From: Siphonodentalium dalli
Lineage: Eukaryota; Mollusca; Scaphopoda; Gadilida; Siphonodentaliidae
Assembly: GCA_032622095.1 (NCBI GenBank)
Contig: CP136069.1
Span: forward strand, 83,042,958-83,106,957
Reading direction: 5' to 3'
DNA: 64,000 nt
This document shows, piece after piece, positions 29,161-39,663 of this stretch; the first letter of the stretch is position 1; every line of letters starts with the position of its first letter. Both the position numbers and the translations under genes were made by a program. The notes under the pieces were generated by a model, which did not search any database, was not told the origin of the DNA, and worked only from the letters and a program-made list of their open reading frames with translations.

Positions 29161-29610
29161 CATAAATCTGTACACCAACCTTTTCTTGAGTGCAAGACTT
29201 TCAACAATTCAGAGCTTACTATTAATTAATAGTTCCCAAGTGGAATCAGACGTATTGGGCAACTTGCTAACATAAACACAATACAAACATGGATATGTCA
29301 TTCGATTTCAACCTATTAGGTCACTCCAACACAGATGTTATATAGAGTGATAAAGCTAATTAAATAAGCCCAACCATGGTCAGACATACGCAGCTGTTAA
29401 ATATACAATAGTTACGAAATTAAGCAAATAACATTATAATAACTCTATTTATCTACTTCTTACATTGGAACCTGAGCCACAACATATTATGTTGTTGTGT
29501 TAGCTGCATATTAAAAAGTTATGGGATCATAGAGATCAGAGACCAATCAATACCTGAACATCTATACAAGTGAGGGGCGTATAGACCTGGATATAAAATA
29601 TTTTAATTTA
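29160..29610. other. Non-coding AT-rich spacer
   Basis: No gene is seen. It is collinear with about 37610-38411 of copy 2. The sequence 'acgaaattaagcaaataac' near 29414 is the empty target site of the second MITE. Confidence 0.6.
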
Positions 29611-30420
29611 AAATTCGTATCCGGGGCAAGATACATTCACATAGCAAATTTCAAGTCGATAGCTCCACCCGTTTCCGAGATCTGGTCTGCACATGCGCGA
29701 AGCTGGCGTCGCACGGGCTCGGCGACCCGATAAAATTCGTATCCGGGGCAAGATACATTCGCATAGCAAATTTCAAGTCGATATAGCTCCACCCGTTTCC
29801 GAGATCTCGTATACGCATGCGCGAAGCGGGCGCCGATGAGCCCGACGTTGTCCGGGCTATTCAAAAACCATATTTCAAGTCGATAGCTCCACCCGATTCC
29901 GAGATCTGGTCTGCGCATGAGCGAAGCTCGCGTCGCACGGGCTCGGCGACCCGATATAATTCGTATCCGGGGCAAGATACATTCACATAGCAAATTTCAA
30001 GTCGATAGCTCCACCCGTTTCCGAGATCTCGTCTGCGCATGCGCGAAGATCGCGTCGCACGGGCTCGGCGACCCGATATAATTCGTATCCGGGGCAAGAT
30101 ACATTCACATAGCAAATTTCAAGTCGATAGCTCCACCCGTTCCGAGATCTCGTCTACGCATGCGCGAAGCGGGCGCCGATGAGCCCGACGTTGTCCGGGC
30201 TATTCAAAAACCATATTTCAAGTCGATAGCTCCACCCGATTCCGAGATCTGGTCTGCGCATGCGCGAAGCTCGCGTCGCACGGGCTCGGCGACCCGATAT
30301 AATTCGTATCCGGGGCAAGATACATTCACATAGCAAATTTCAAGTCGATAGCTCCACCCGTTTCCGATATCTCGTCTGCGCATGCGCGAAGCGGGCGCCG
30401 CACGGGCTCGCCAATACGAC
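29611..30420. repeat. GC-rich tandem array with trimeric higher-order structure
   Basis: Seven units of about 90-140 bp, rich in CpG. Full units begin AATTCGTATCCGGGG (29611, 29734, 29958, 30080, 30301) and contain 'caagtcgatagctccaccc', 'ccgagatct' and TGCGCATGCGCG-like palindromes. Units 2-3-4 repeat as 5-6-7 with a step of about 345 bp. Units 2 and 5 share a special tail 'gatgagcccgacgttgtcc', and units 3 and 6 share a truncated start. Minus-strand open frames here (29637-30566) are repeat by-products. Confidence 0.9.
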
Positions 30421-30545
30421 AACGACGACCGCCTGGTCAAACTACACACACGTACCAAGTTTCGTCCCGATCGGTCGAGAATCGTAGATTTGTATAAATG
30501 ACAGACAAACAGACAGACAGACAGACAGAGGTCTTCAAAATATAT
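30421..30545. repeat. Repeat tail with (CAGA)n microsatellite
   Basis: The GC-rich array ends in 'gtaccaagtttcgtcccgat', 'gtataaatgacagacaaa' and an (ACAG)n run at about 30501-30530. This resembles the microsatellite-plus-end architecture of the other interspersed repeats in the window, so the array may be the core of one such element. Confidence 0.65.
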
Positions 30546-31109
30546 ATGAGATGTGTTATATAACACTGCTGATTTTGATGATATAATTATGCTCGGTGTA
30601 TTTCATATCATTCTTTAGTGCACAATCCCATTGTTGCAATCGTTCCCTGATATTTGGTAAAGCAAACCAATTCCCAAGGATGACGAAGGAATATAGTTCA
30701 GTGATTATCCCATTGTTTGGACCACACAATTCATAACAGACAAATCGCACGGGTGCTTCAGAGTTGGACCAGTCCGTATTGTTTTGGACATATTTATTCA
30801 CATTCAACGGCGATCAGTGCATGTTAATCACGTTGTTGGGCGTGGCTATAGCCGGCTATTGTGTCCAATCGCGACCAGCGCACGTGGATTGTGCATCGTG
30901 GCCAAAACACGCTCAACGGCACATTTCCAGTTGATTGCATTATGTGAGATCAATTGTTCTCTAAGTCGGCCAGAGCACGCAAATATTCTTGTATTCTAAC
31001 CCTTACATAATCTCTACCTGTACGAACAATGCAACGAAACTTGGGATATCCCACCCACCTGGTGGGGCCAGGAGATGCACGCAGGTGTCCAATCTGCACA
31101 AAATAAACG
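30546..31109. other. Spacer between duplication copies, no recognised gene
   Basis: Two minus-strand open stretches exist (30556-30807, about 83 codons, and 30950-31150, about 66 codons). Neither shows a domain I recognise, and the sequence between them is stopped in all frames. This could be decayed transposon coding sequence, but there is no positive evidence. Confidence 0.5.
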
Positions 31110-31187
31110 TTAGTCGGGGCCCTTGATCTTGCTTGACCTGACGTATTCACTTTTTTTTTCTATTTCAGTTTCTGTTTGTGAGAGGAA

Positions 31188-32177
31188 ATGGCGTCGTCGT
31201 ATCTCGGACCGGAATCACCAAGACCTTTCTCTGTCGTCTGCGAGTCTTACCAGAAACATTAAGCTTCCCAAATTAGGAGAACATGATGGTTACAGGTTCG
31301 GTGGAGAGTATGAGAAGAAACTATTCAAACTTATAGAAAAGTACCTTGAACTTGACACGATGGACAGGCTTTGTTACGTAGCGGAACCCAAAGGGAACCT
31401 ATCAACAACTATCCAGGAAAATTTCTGCCTTCTGGAACCAGTAATGACAGTGCATCCTGGACATTTTCATTATATTGAAACTGATACACAGAAGGTGCTT
31501 CCAATACGCATTGCGAATGTTGGTGCAGAAGAATATTTTAGAGAGAACTGCAAGAAAATATCAGACGGCGAACAAAAAGCTCCGTTCGACAAAGTAGTTC
31601 TGAAAGATGCAATCAGGTACGTTCAAGATCCAAAGGAAACCTATAAAAATATCATGACGTCAACTTCCGAATTTGGAAAAGTTTTGATAATTCACCGAGC
31701 CGAGTCATTGATAACGCTGCCATTTTCCTTCGAGTCCAGATGCAGGCTCGCAGAAAAATGTGATTAAGCATCTGCAATCGCTGGATTTCGACGTTCAGTG
31801 GGAACTGGAGTGTCTGCCAATTACGATGCCAAAAGTAAAGTGGCTTTCGATGCTGAAGGATAAATATCCATCGCAAGCTGAACTCTTGAGTGACTTCGAA
31901 CTGGTAGTGAACGAGAGGGACCTTATTGATGGCGCCTTGAAATACGGGGGAGATGTGGTTGAGTTCATTGACCGACTTTTCTTTATAACTGCCACGAGGT
32001 CTCAGTTGACCAATGGGTATCCTGTAGTGCAGAGGTATGGGTGCAGCGAGATTCGCGCCTTTTCCAAATATGGCCGATCTCAAGCTGACCCGACCCGACC
32101 TGAAAAAGTTTGTTCAAAAGAAGCCAAAGAAGAAACGTTTCAGTGAAGAGTTCTTTTTTGTGAAGCCGCGGAAATGA
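31188..32177 (+). pseudogene. Methyltransferase-like gene, copy 2 (frameshifted)
   Basis: The counterpart of 20848-21869, with the same 5'-UTR acceptor (AG at 31167-31168) and the same start MASSYLGPESPRP. A 2-base deletion near 31258 (AAACATTAAG where copy 1 has AAACATATCAAG) creates a stop after about 24 codons. The remainder to about 31750 is open in one frame and spans the methyltransferase-like core, including FDKVVLKDAIRYVQDP and GKVLIIHRAES. A second deletion near 31755 removes about 15 bases present in copy 1 and shifts the frame again. The C-terminal part reads DRLFFITATRSQL and ends in a basic KKPKKKRFSEEFFFVKPRK tail with TGA at 32175-32177. Copies 1 and 2 are broken at different places, so their common ancestor was probably intact. 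Non-coding 3' flank follows to 32948. Confidence 0.6.
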
Positions 32178-32948
32178 TTTCTGAATCGTGGTCCTATGTA
32201 ATGACCTTCGCAAGTTTTTGATTCAAAACAGTTCATTGCTTGTTTATCCATATAATTCAGTTAATTCAAATTAATTTGTTGGCTATACATATTCAACACA
32301 TTGTATACTTGTATCTTCCCATAAACGGGTATGGATACAACTTGAAGATGTGGCCGCGTTGTCACCCCATTTTCTAGCGGTATACGCTATATTAAGACCC
32401 ATGTACTTGGGACTAATGGCATTCAGCAAAAAGGCTGGTATATTTAGCTTTTATGGCGCTGTATAAATTAGGGATGCGGAACACCCAGTCGAAGCGGTCT
32501 GGTTATCATATCTGGTCCACCTTTATATGAATAAATTGTTTAGCTTAGTAAATAGTGCAACATTACCACACATGCACATAACACTTGCGTTAAATTAGGT
32601 TAGTTATAATAGTGTCTGTTAGCGCACACTACAGCCTTTCGGTGATGGTTTAGAGGGCAAAATCACGAGGCTTTTTGTTATCAATATGAGTCCACTCTCA
32701 GACTCATAGCGCAGACGCGACCAAATACACGCAGTGATCCCAAGACTGGAAAGCAATCCAAGAACCAATAAAATGATTACATTGTCTCAAGACCTTTCAT
32801 AATTTCTTCTCGGTCCAATTTCAAGAAATTTCTTGACAATGATCCTGCAAATCATATGTTGATATTTTTTTCAAAGGTAGCAACGTGCAAAATCAATACT
32901 CGTCTCGCTAGGGCAATGATAAACAATGAGTAATATGTGTCAGAACGT
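32178..32948 (+). other. 3' flank of gene copy 2, non-coding
   Basis: Collinear with copy 1. A 20-bp segment near 32455-32475 ('ggcgctgtataaattaggg') is absent from copy 1. No gene is supported. Confidence 0.65.
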
Positions 32949-32978
32949 TTAACCCTTTACCCAACAGAAGGGCCCTGT

Positions 32979-33047
32979 GCCAATGCATTCTCTTATATAT
33001 GCGAGTCGACCATAGGTCGCCTCGCATATATAAGAGAATGCATTGGC
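32979..33047. repeat. 69-bp palindrome in MITE 1 (left)
   Basis: Arms GCCAATGCATTCTC...TATATGCGAG pair with CTCGCATATATAAGAGAATG across a short centre 'tcgaccataggtcgc'. The right palindrome at 33117-33185 is the reverse complement of this one, so the element holds four copies of one arm. Confidence 0.93.
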
Positions 33048-33116
33048 TTAACACATTCAAAATTATAAAATTGTTAAAGAATGTAAGAAAAAATGGTAAA
33101 AAAAGATTTTTTTTAG

Positions 33117-33185
33117 GCCAATGCATTCTCTTATATATGCGAGGCGACCTATGGTCGACTCGCATATATAAGAGAATGCATTGGC
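33117..33185. repeat. 69-bp palindrome in MITE 1 (right)
   Basis: Reverse complement of the palindrome at 32979-33047, with matching arms and a mirrored centre (GGCGACCTATGGTCGAC). Confidence 0.93.
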
Positions 33186-33601
33186 ACAGGGCATAACTGT
33201 AACTATCACAATGTGGTCAAGGAGCCGGTTCCAATGATATCCATATTTGTATGGTTCTATTGAGACAGACCGAAGATATTTTAGGCTGTTGAAGCTTTAT
33301 TTGGCCGGTTTGTTGGGTAAAGGGTTAAACAGAACTCTTGTATAGGACACGCGTATGCTCGATTGATTGGCATTGTGTCTCATCTCCAAGAGCATCCGTT
33401 ATGGAGCAGGACAGTCGTTGACGACTCCACATGAATATAGTATATAAGGTCCGCTTGCACTTGCTTTCTTTATGGTGCAAACATCGATAACCTGGTGATT
33501 AATTTTAACTAATTTTAATATACCGACAAGTGTACAATATGCAACTACATGGTCTGATGTTTATACATAACATTTTATCTGTATAACAGATAATCAGTTA
33601 A

Positions 33602-34612
33602 AGGCCCACTTAATTAATTTTCGAATCACCAGATCACATTATATACAACATATTCCATGTAATATACCATTTGAAAGAGGAAGATCCAAAACATTGTATT
33701 ATTAACTGATCCGGTCAAATAAACTGGGAATCCGGACTGTACTATAAAGTTTATTATACTCAATGGAAGGGGAATAATTCTATCTCTTAGTTTGAATTCT
33801 GATGCATTCTGGGTTGACAGGGGGGGGGGGGGTCTTGGAATGAATATCTATCACTTGGTGGGCAGCCCTAGGCCACAGCTGCTTCGTATTCTGGTGTTAT
33901 ATATTTTTTGGTCCCATTTCCATATGGTATATAATATGGAATAATGGTATCTGGGCATTCGAAAATTAAGTGAGCCTTTAAAACAAAGGCATGCGCATCA
34001 AAGGTGGCTTTGGTCGATTTTTTTTTATTTGCCTACAAGAGTGAATCGGTTCGACCGAGAATCACTAAAATGGACGAACTTACTAAGGAACTATATCGCA
34101 GAACTAAGGGCCATAACTAACGAGTAAATAACAAGAATAGGTAACTGGTTAAAAATACGGGCGGCCTTCGTGGTGGGTATTGCTGTTAAAATAATAACAT
34201 CCTCTAAAACCACCATACACATAAATTTGCTCTTATTACCAATTATAAATATATGTTATTTACTCAACCCATCCATATTATATACCATTTGGAAGAGGAA
34301 CCAACAATATATATATTCCACGAGAATACGGAACAGCTGTGGCATTGGAGTGTCTACCAAGTGATAGAGATTCATTCCAAGACTCCCCCCTAGTCAACCA
34401 AGAATGCATCAAAACTAAAACTAAGAGATATAGTTATTCCACTTCAATTGAGAATAATAGGCTTTATAGTACAGTCTGGATCAAAATTGAACACAGAACA
34501 CACCTATATATGTACCTCGAAAAAAAATTTGGAGCTTCCTCTTACAAATGGTATATACAATGGAATATGTTGTATATAATGTGAGCTGGTGGTTCGAAAA
34601 TTAAGTGGGCCT
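33602..34612. mobile_element. TTAA-flanked foldback element, copy 2
   Basis: The counterpart of 25103-26138, flanked by TTAA at 33598-33601 and 34613-34616. Here the internal terminus is intact: CGAAAATTAAGTGAGCC followed by TTAA at 33978-33981, so 33602-33977 reads as a complete unit with its own inverted ends. The right arm (about 34262-34612) is an inverted second unit that lacks its inner end. A G12 homopolymer lies near 33821. Confidence 0.82.
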
Positions 34613-34616
34613 TTAA

Positions 34617-35840
34617 AAGAGATGACTATTTTTCTATCCAATTTATATTTTTTCCTAACCTATGGTAATTACGTCACCGACGGTGACCCACCAAATAAGG
34701 AATTTACTATTATATTATTGAGAGTTGTAAGTTGTAGACGCACCAAATTAGGGGTTTTACAAGACGAAGAATGCGCGCGAATCTAAATAAGGAAATGACG
34801 CAATATCGTGACCTGCTTATAAACAATTCACCATGTTTTTTTTGCGAGAACCTAAACAACATTCGACCTGCATTTTCTCTGACAAAAAGCCGTTTTTGTG
34901 AATAATACTGCATCCACGTCATTAAGCTATACTATTAGTATATTCTTGAGAACATTATCATAATTTGATAAATGTTATTTCAAAATTATAACCTACAATG
35001 AAGGCCGCCTATCCATTTAAAAGACATGGAATGGGTAAAAGGGGTTAAATATCCTATCTTCGACCGGTTTGATCCATGCAAGTCCAAGCATCCAAAAGGA
35101 CCTGCAGGCTACAGTAGAGCGCCATTGTTCTAGTCAAATCAATTCACCTGGCAAAGTGGAGGTGTTAACAGAACACCCTTGGACAAACAATAGTATCCAT
35201 GCTCTGTGGAACTTTTCGTTTATTCAATGTGATAACATCAAATCTGACATAGAATTTGGTCAGACAATTAATTGTGGGTATTGTTCTCAAAGAAAGGAGA
35301 TACAGTATAATTTTGACAATAATTTGCGGTGGGAGTAGAGGATGGAGAATGGTAGGGGAGGGGAGAATAAAGAAGCAGGGTGGGACCCCCGTGGGACGGT
35401 CAATTGGAAAGTGTAACGCCAGCTCTGCTTCTTTTTGACAAGTCAGTCACATTTTAACAATCTGAATGCCTACCATCCAAGTCCCTTCATACCACGTCAG
35501 ATTAATCAGTTCCAGATGTTTAAATGAGTCTCGATAATTTTGTTGAATAATTTTTGTTATTTTTAAGTTAAATTTTTTGTTATTTTTTATTTTTCAAATA
35601 ATTCGAATTCGACCTGTATTTTGGCCTGAGAAAACGATATACAAAATTTGGTTCCAATCGGTTAGAAAATGTTTGAGTTGTTGCACCATGTATAAAGTGT
35701 CGACAGACTGACAAACGAACGAGGAATGGTCAATCGGGATTTTGACACTACGTGTACCATACTATGGTATGGGTACACATGGAAAATAGATGTCACCCTG
35801 AAGATCCATCTGTCAAGTTTAAAAACAATTCTCCAGTAAA
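34617..35840. other. Non-coding stretch, copy 2
   Basis: Collinear with 26143-27380, including the stem-loop at about 35750-35779 (GTGTACC ... GGTACAC). No gene is supported. Confidence 0.6.
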
Positions 35841-37560
35841 TGTGGGCTGCAGGGTGGGCTGATGGATTGTATTTTGAAATCAAAGATGGCTGTTGGTTGC
35901 CATGTTTGTTTTTTAATTGGGGGGGGGGGGAGGCTCACATCTAGAGGTCACCCAGAAGATGAAGTTTGGTGACGATCGGATGAGAAATGTGACCTGAAGT
36001 GTGCTCGAGGATTTAGTCATACAAAGAGTAAAATGGCTACCGGCAGCCATGTTTTATGGCCGAATGACCCCAAAATGACTTTCTCATCTACATGTCCATA
36101 TTAACACCCACGACAAATTTCTTGATGATCAGACAAACACTCCGGCCTGCAGCCTGTGCTAATGAAATGAATTTTTTAATCCAAGATGGTCACTGGCAGC
36201 CATGTTTTCTTTTTGACCCCAAAATGATTCGTTACCATCTACATGACAAATTTCATAATGATCCGACCAAAGGATTTAGTCATGCAAAGAGTAAAATCCA
36301 AGATGGCTACCAGCGGCCATGTTTTATGGCCAAATAACCCCAAAATAACTTGTTCCCATCTAAATGTCAATGTTAACGTCCATGAAAAATTTCATGATGA
36401 TCCAAGCAAAGGATTTAGTCATGCAAAGATTAAAATCCAAGATGGCTGCCCGTGGCCACGTTTTATGGCCGAATGACCCAAAAATGACTCGTTCCCATCT
36501 ACATTTCTATATTAACATCCATGATAAATTTCATCAGTATGACCTGTAGCCCATTCTAATGGATTGCATTTTGAAATCCAAGATGGCCACTGGCGGCCGT
36601 GTTTTTTTGCCAAATGACTCGTTCCCATCTACATGTCAATGTCAACAGCTATGCCAAATTTCATAATGACCAGACCAAAGGTACGACCTGTGGCCCGTGC
36701 TAAAGGAAATTTTAGCTAAAAATAATATTGTCACAAGGTCAGAAATGATTATTGAAATGTTTCTCTAAAATATATTTTTAATTATATAAAATGAAGACGG
36801 TAGAAAATTGTTATCAATTCTGATCAATTAAATTTTTTATCTCACAATATGAAAGCTGTTTTGATATCTGATCCTAAATGAAAGCATCAATGACACTGTA
36901 GCTCAACTTGGGGAGGCGTTAATTTTATGCTGAGCAGTCAATGATGAAGGAAATTCAGAAAGTTTCAGTAAATGGATTGTAATATGTAAATTAAATTATT
37001 TTCATTTCAAACATTTCTCCACTAAATGTGGACTGCAGGTTGTGCCATTTGATTCAAATGTGAAATTAAAGATGGCCCCAGGTGCCCATTATTAAAAACA
37101 AATTTCAGAAGAATTGGAAAGCTTCCATCTGGAGGCAACACCAAAGAACCATATGAAGTTTGGATGAGGGATGAGGAATGTGGATTTAAAGAGTAAAAGA
37201 CTGCCATTGGCAGCCATGTTTTTTAACAAATTTCGGAAAACATCGTTGGCTCCTATTTAGAGGTCATCCCGAAGATCCTTATGAAGTTTGGCGACGATCG
37301 GATGAGTGATGAGGCCTGTAGATGGTTGCCGAAGGATTTAGTCATGCAAAGAGTAAAACCCAAGATGGCTGCAGGCAGCCAAGGTTTTCAACAAGTTTCG
37401 GAAAAGATTGAAGGCTTCCATCTAAAGGGCACCCTGAAGATGCATATAAAGTATAAAGTTTGGTGATGATCAGACAAGTGATGTGGTCTGTAGGGTGTGC
37501 CAAAAAGATTTAGTTATGCAAAGAGTGAAATACAAGGTGGCTCTCGGCTGCCATGTTTTT
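35840..37560. repeat. Degenerate 'AAGATGGC' tandem repeats, copy 2
   Basis: Same series of diverged units as 27380-29100, with small indels between the copies (for example 'catgatgatcagtatgacc' shortened near 36530). Confidence 0.88.
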
Positions 37561-37843
37561 AATCAACGAGAGGCCGATCTTGATCGGCAGATGTTTAACC
37601 TTGGCGATAGTGATTAGCTATTTTCATAAATCTGTACACCAACCTTTTCTTGAGTGCAAAACTTTCAACAATTCAGAGCTTACTATTAATTAATAGTTCC
37701 CAAGTGGAATCAGACGTATTGGGCAACTTGCTAACATAAACACAATACAAACATGGATATGTCATATAGAGTGATAAAGCTAAATAAGCCCAACCATGGT
37801 CAGACATACGCAGCTGTTAAATATATAATAGTTACGAAATTAA

Positions 37844-38225
37844 CCCTTTACCCAACAGAACGACCCTGTGCCAATGCATTCTCTTATATATGCGAGTCGA
37901 CCATCGCCTCGCATATATAAGAGAATGCATTGGCTTAACACATTAAAAATTATAAAACAAATTGTTAAAGAATGTAAGAAAAAATGGTAAAAAGTGTTGA
38001 AAAAAGATTTGTTTTAGGCCAATGCATTCTCTTATATATGCGAGGCGACCTATGGTCGACTCGCATATATAAGAGAATGCATTGGCACAGGGCATAACTG
38101 TAACCATCACAATGTGGTCAATGAGCCGGTTCCAATGATATCCATATTTGTATGGTTTTATTGAGACAGACCCAAGATAATTTAGGCTGTTGCAGCTTTA
38201 TTTGGCCGGTTTGTTGCGTAAAGGG
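37844..38225. mobile_element. piggyBac-like MITE, insertion 2
   Basis: A 382-bp member of the same family as 32953-33324, flanked by TTAA at 37840-37843 and 38226-38229. The left end is CCCTTTACCCAACA; the right end has one mismatch (CCCTTTACGCAACA on its strand). Copy 1 keeps the empty site 'acgaaattaagcaaat' near 29414. Palindromes lie at 37870-37934 (four bases shorter at the centre) and 38018-38086. Confidence 0.93.
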
Positions 38226-38411
38226 TTAAGCAAATAACATAATAACTCTATTTATCTACTTCTTACATTGGAACCTGAGCCACAACATATTATGTTGTTG
38301 TGTTAGCTGCATATTAAAAAGTTATGGGATCATAGAGATCAGAGACCAATCAATACCTGAACATCTATACAAGTGAGGGGCGTATAGACCTGGATATAAA
38401 ATATTTTAATG

Positions 38412-38753
38412 CAGAATGATCAGATAACTAAAGGTGAGAATGGTCAGACTGAAAATATTAGTCATAACATTGGATCGCATACAGTATACCAATGGTTAAT
38501 TTTATTCTAAGCTGATCATTGGAAAGACACAATGTCTGTAAACAGCAGAAATATTATTAAATGCAGGGCTAATATTTTTAAAACCATTCAATCAATACCA
38601 AAATCTATACAGGTGAAGAATGTGTCATGATTAACCTGAATAAGATTATAAAAGTGATCGGGTAGAAAAATATTTGACCAATTAGTCAGTCTCAAGAATA
38701 CCAGCACCATTATTATTATCCTGCAGCCCAAATGCAATTGAGGGAATTTCAAA
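38412..38753. other. Non-coding AT-rich spacer
   Basis: Right flank of duplication copy 2. No coding signal or recognised repeat was seen. Confidence 0.5.
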
Positions 38754-39352
38754 ACAAGAGGTGTGCACTCGAGTGCTAGCATACCCCCACCGTGGCAAAT
38801 TCAACCCGCATTATCCGTAAACTCAACCAAAAAGATTTTTAACTTTAAAGAAAAATTCGGACTAATAATATCGATATGGTGTCACAAGAAGCTTGTACAG
38901 ATAAAATTATTGAAATCGGTTCATATTTGTTAAAAGTTATTAAGTCGGACAGAATTTTCTAAGTCGAAAATGAGGTGTAATATTAAGAAAAACGGTCTGA
39001 GCAAATCCCTAGCCGCATCATGTAGAGAGGGTATTGTGAGAAGCATGTATACCAAAAATTATTGAAATCGGTTCATATTTGTTAAAGTTATTAAGTCGGA
39101 CAGAATTTTTTAAGTCAAAATAAGTCGAAAAAGAGGCGCAACTTGAAAAAAAAAAAGTCGGACCGAACCGCAATTAGCATCATGCGGAGAGACCGTCCTA
39201 AGGAGATTGCATACAAAAAATTATTGAAATCGGTTCATAGTTGTTCGAGTTATGAGGTCGGACGGACAGACGGACAAAGAAAGCGTGACGGACGGACAGA
39301 CGCAGTCAATCCAGTATACCCCCCATTTTCTTCGAAAGTGGGGGTATAATAA
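38754..39352 (-). mobile_element. Helentron-like non-autonomous element (HINE/pearl type)
   Basis: One end is ACAAGAG followed by 'gcatacccccac'. The core has three units of about 150-160 bp, each with 'attattgaaatcggttcata' (near 38905, 39060 and 39218). A GGAC/GACA microsatellite follows at about 39240-39300, and the right end is a stem-loop at 39314-39349 (GTATACCCCC ... GGGGGTATA) ending ATAATAA. Read on the minus strand, the order is stem-loop, GTCC microsatellite, tandem core. That matches DINE-1/HINE elements of Drosophila and pearl elements of bivalves as I know them. There are no terminal inverted repeats and no coding capacity. Confidence 0.7.
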
Positions 39353-39553
39353 GAGATTTCCTCTAATGATGAATATTCAATTGGTGGCTTATAGAAATCC
39401 TTACTGAACCTGGCTCAAGGTGAAAGAGATAATTTAATATCTGCCTATTGAATGGGTTAATTTTAAGTGAAAAGTGGATCACCATCAATCTGGGCACAGA
39501 ATAGGAGAATTATCAGATGAAAAACATCACAAGACCCAGTCTGGGTGAACGTC

Positions 39554-39578
39554 GACTCTATATTTGAAATATAGAGTC
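39554..39578. repeat. Perfect 12-bp inverted repeat
   Basis: GACTCTATATTT and AAATATAGAGTC flank one central G. It lies about 75 bp upstream of a TGACGTCA site in a small coding-like island. A role in transcription is possible but unsupported. Confidence 0.6.
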
Positions 39579-39630
39579 TGGAGCTAATGTCGCCAAAACC
39601 ATTTCTATTCAGCGAAGAGCTTCCCCAAAA

Positions 39631-39638
39631 TGACGTCA
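39631..39638. promoter_or_regulatory. CRE-type palindrome TGACGTCA
   Basis: A full CREB/ATF consensus octamer, followed by a CACGTG E-box near 39679, just ahead of a plus-strand reading frame. The match is exact, but an 8-bp site is weak evidence for a promoter. Confidence 0.3.
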
Positions 39639-39663
39639 CGGATTTTAAAAAATACATCGATGA

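Larger units (their letters stand above)
20773..29605 (+). repeat. Segmental tandem duplication, copy 1
   Basis: This stretch aligns by eye, nearly base for base, with 31110-38411. It begins in the splice-acceptor region of the methyltransferase-like gene and ends in '...atataaaatattttaat' before the GC-rich array. The copies differ by scattered substitutions and many 1-2 base indels, several in homopolymers. There are three large differences: a 2.2-kb block at 22758-24952 present only here, and two MITE insertions present only in copy 2. Confidence 0.95.
32953..33324. mobile_element. piggyBac-like MITE with internal palindromes, insertion 1
   Basis: A 372-bp element flanked by TTAA on both sides (32949-32952 and 33325-33328). 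The terminal inverted repeat is CCCTTTACCCAACA, 14 bp and identical at both ends. Copy 1 has the empty site 'acgtttaaacag' with a single TTAA, so the duplicated target and the borders are seen directly. TTAA target plus CCC-type ends is characteristic of piggyBac. It has no coding capacity, so it is non-autonomous. Two long palindromes lie inside at 32979-33047 and 33117-33185. Confidence 0.93.
31110..38411 (+). repeat. Segmental tandem duplication, copy 2
   Basis: Collinear with 20773-29605 at an initial offset of about 10.34 kb. Homology ends after 'cctggatataaaatattttaat' near 38411. It carries two MITEs not in copy 1 and lacks the 2.2-kb block. Its left boundary cannot be fixed because the matching start of copy 1 falls in the gap. 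Confidence 0.95.

Noticed and set aside
29637-30566. Minus-strand frames of 60-120 codons
   Set aside because: By-products of the GC-rich tandem array; the peptides repeat with the array.
30546-31150. Possible integrase or transposase fragments on the minus strand
   Set aside because: No catalytic motif could be recognised, and the frames are separated by stops in every frame.
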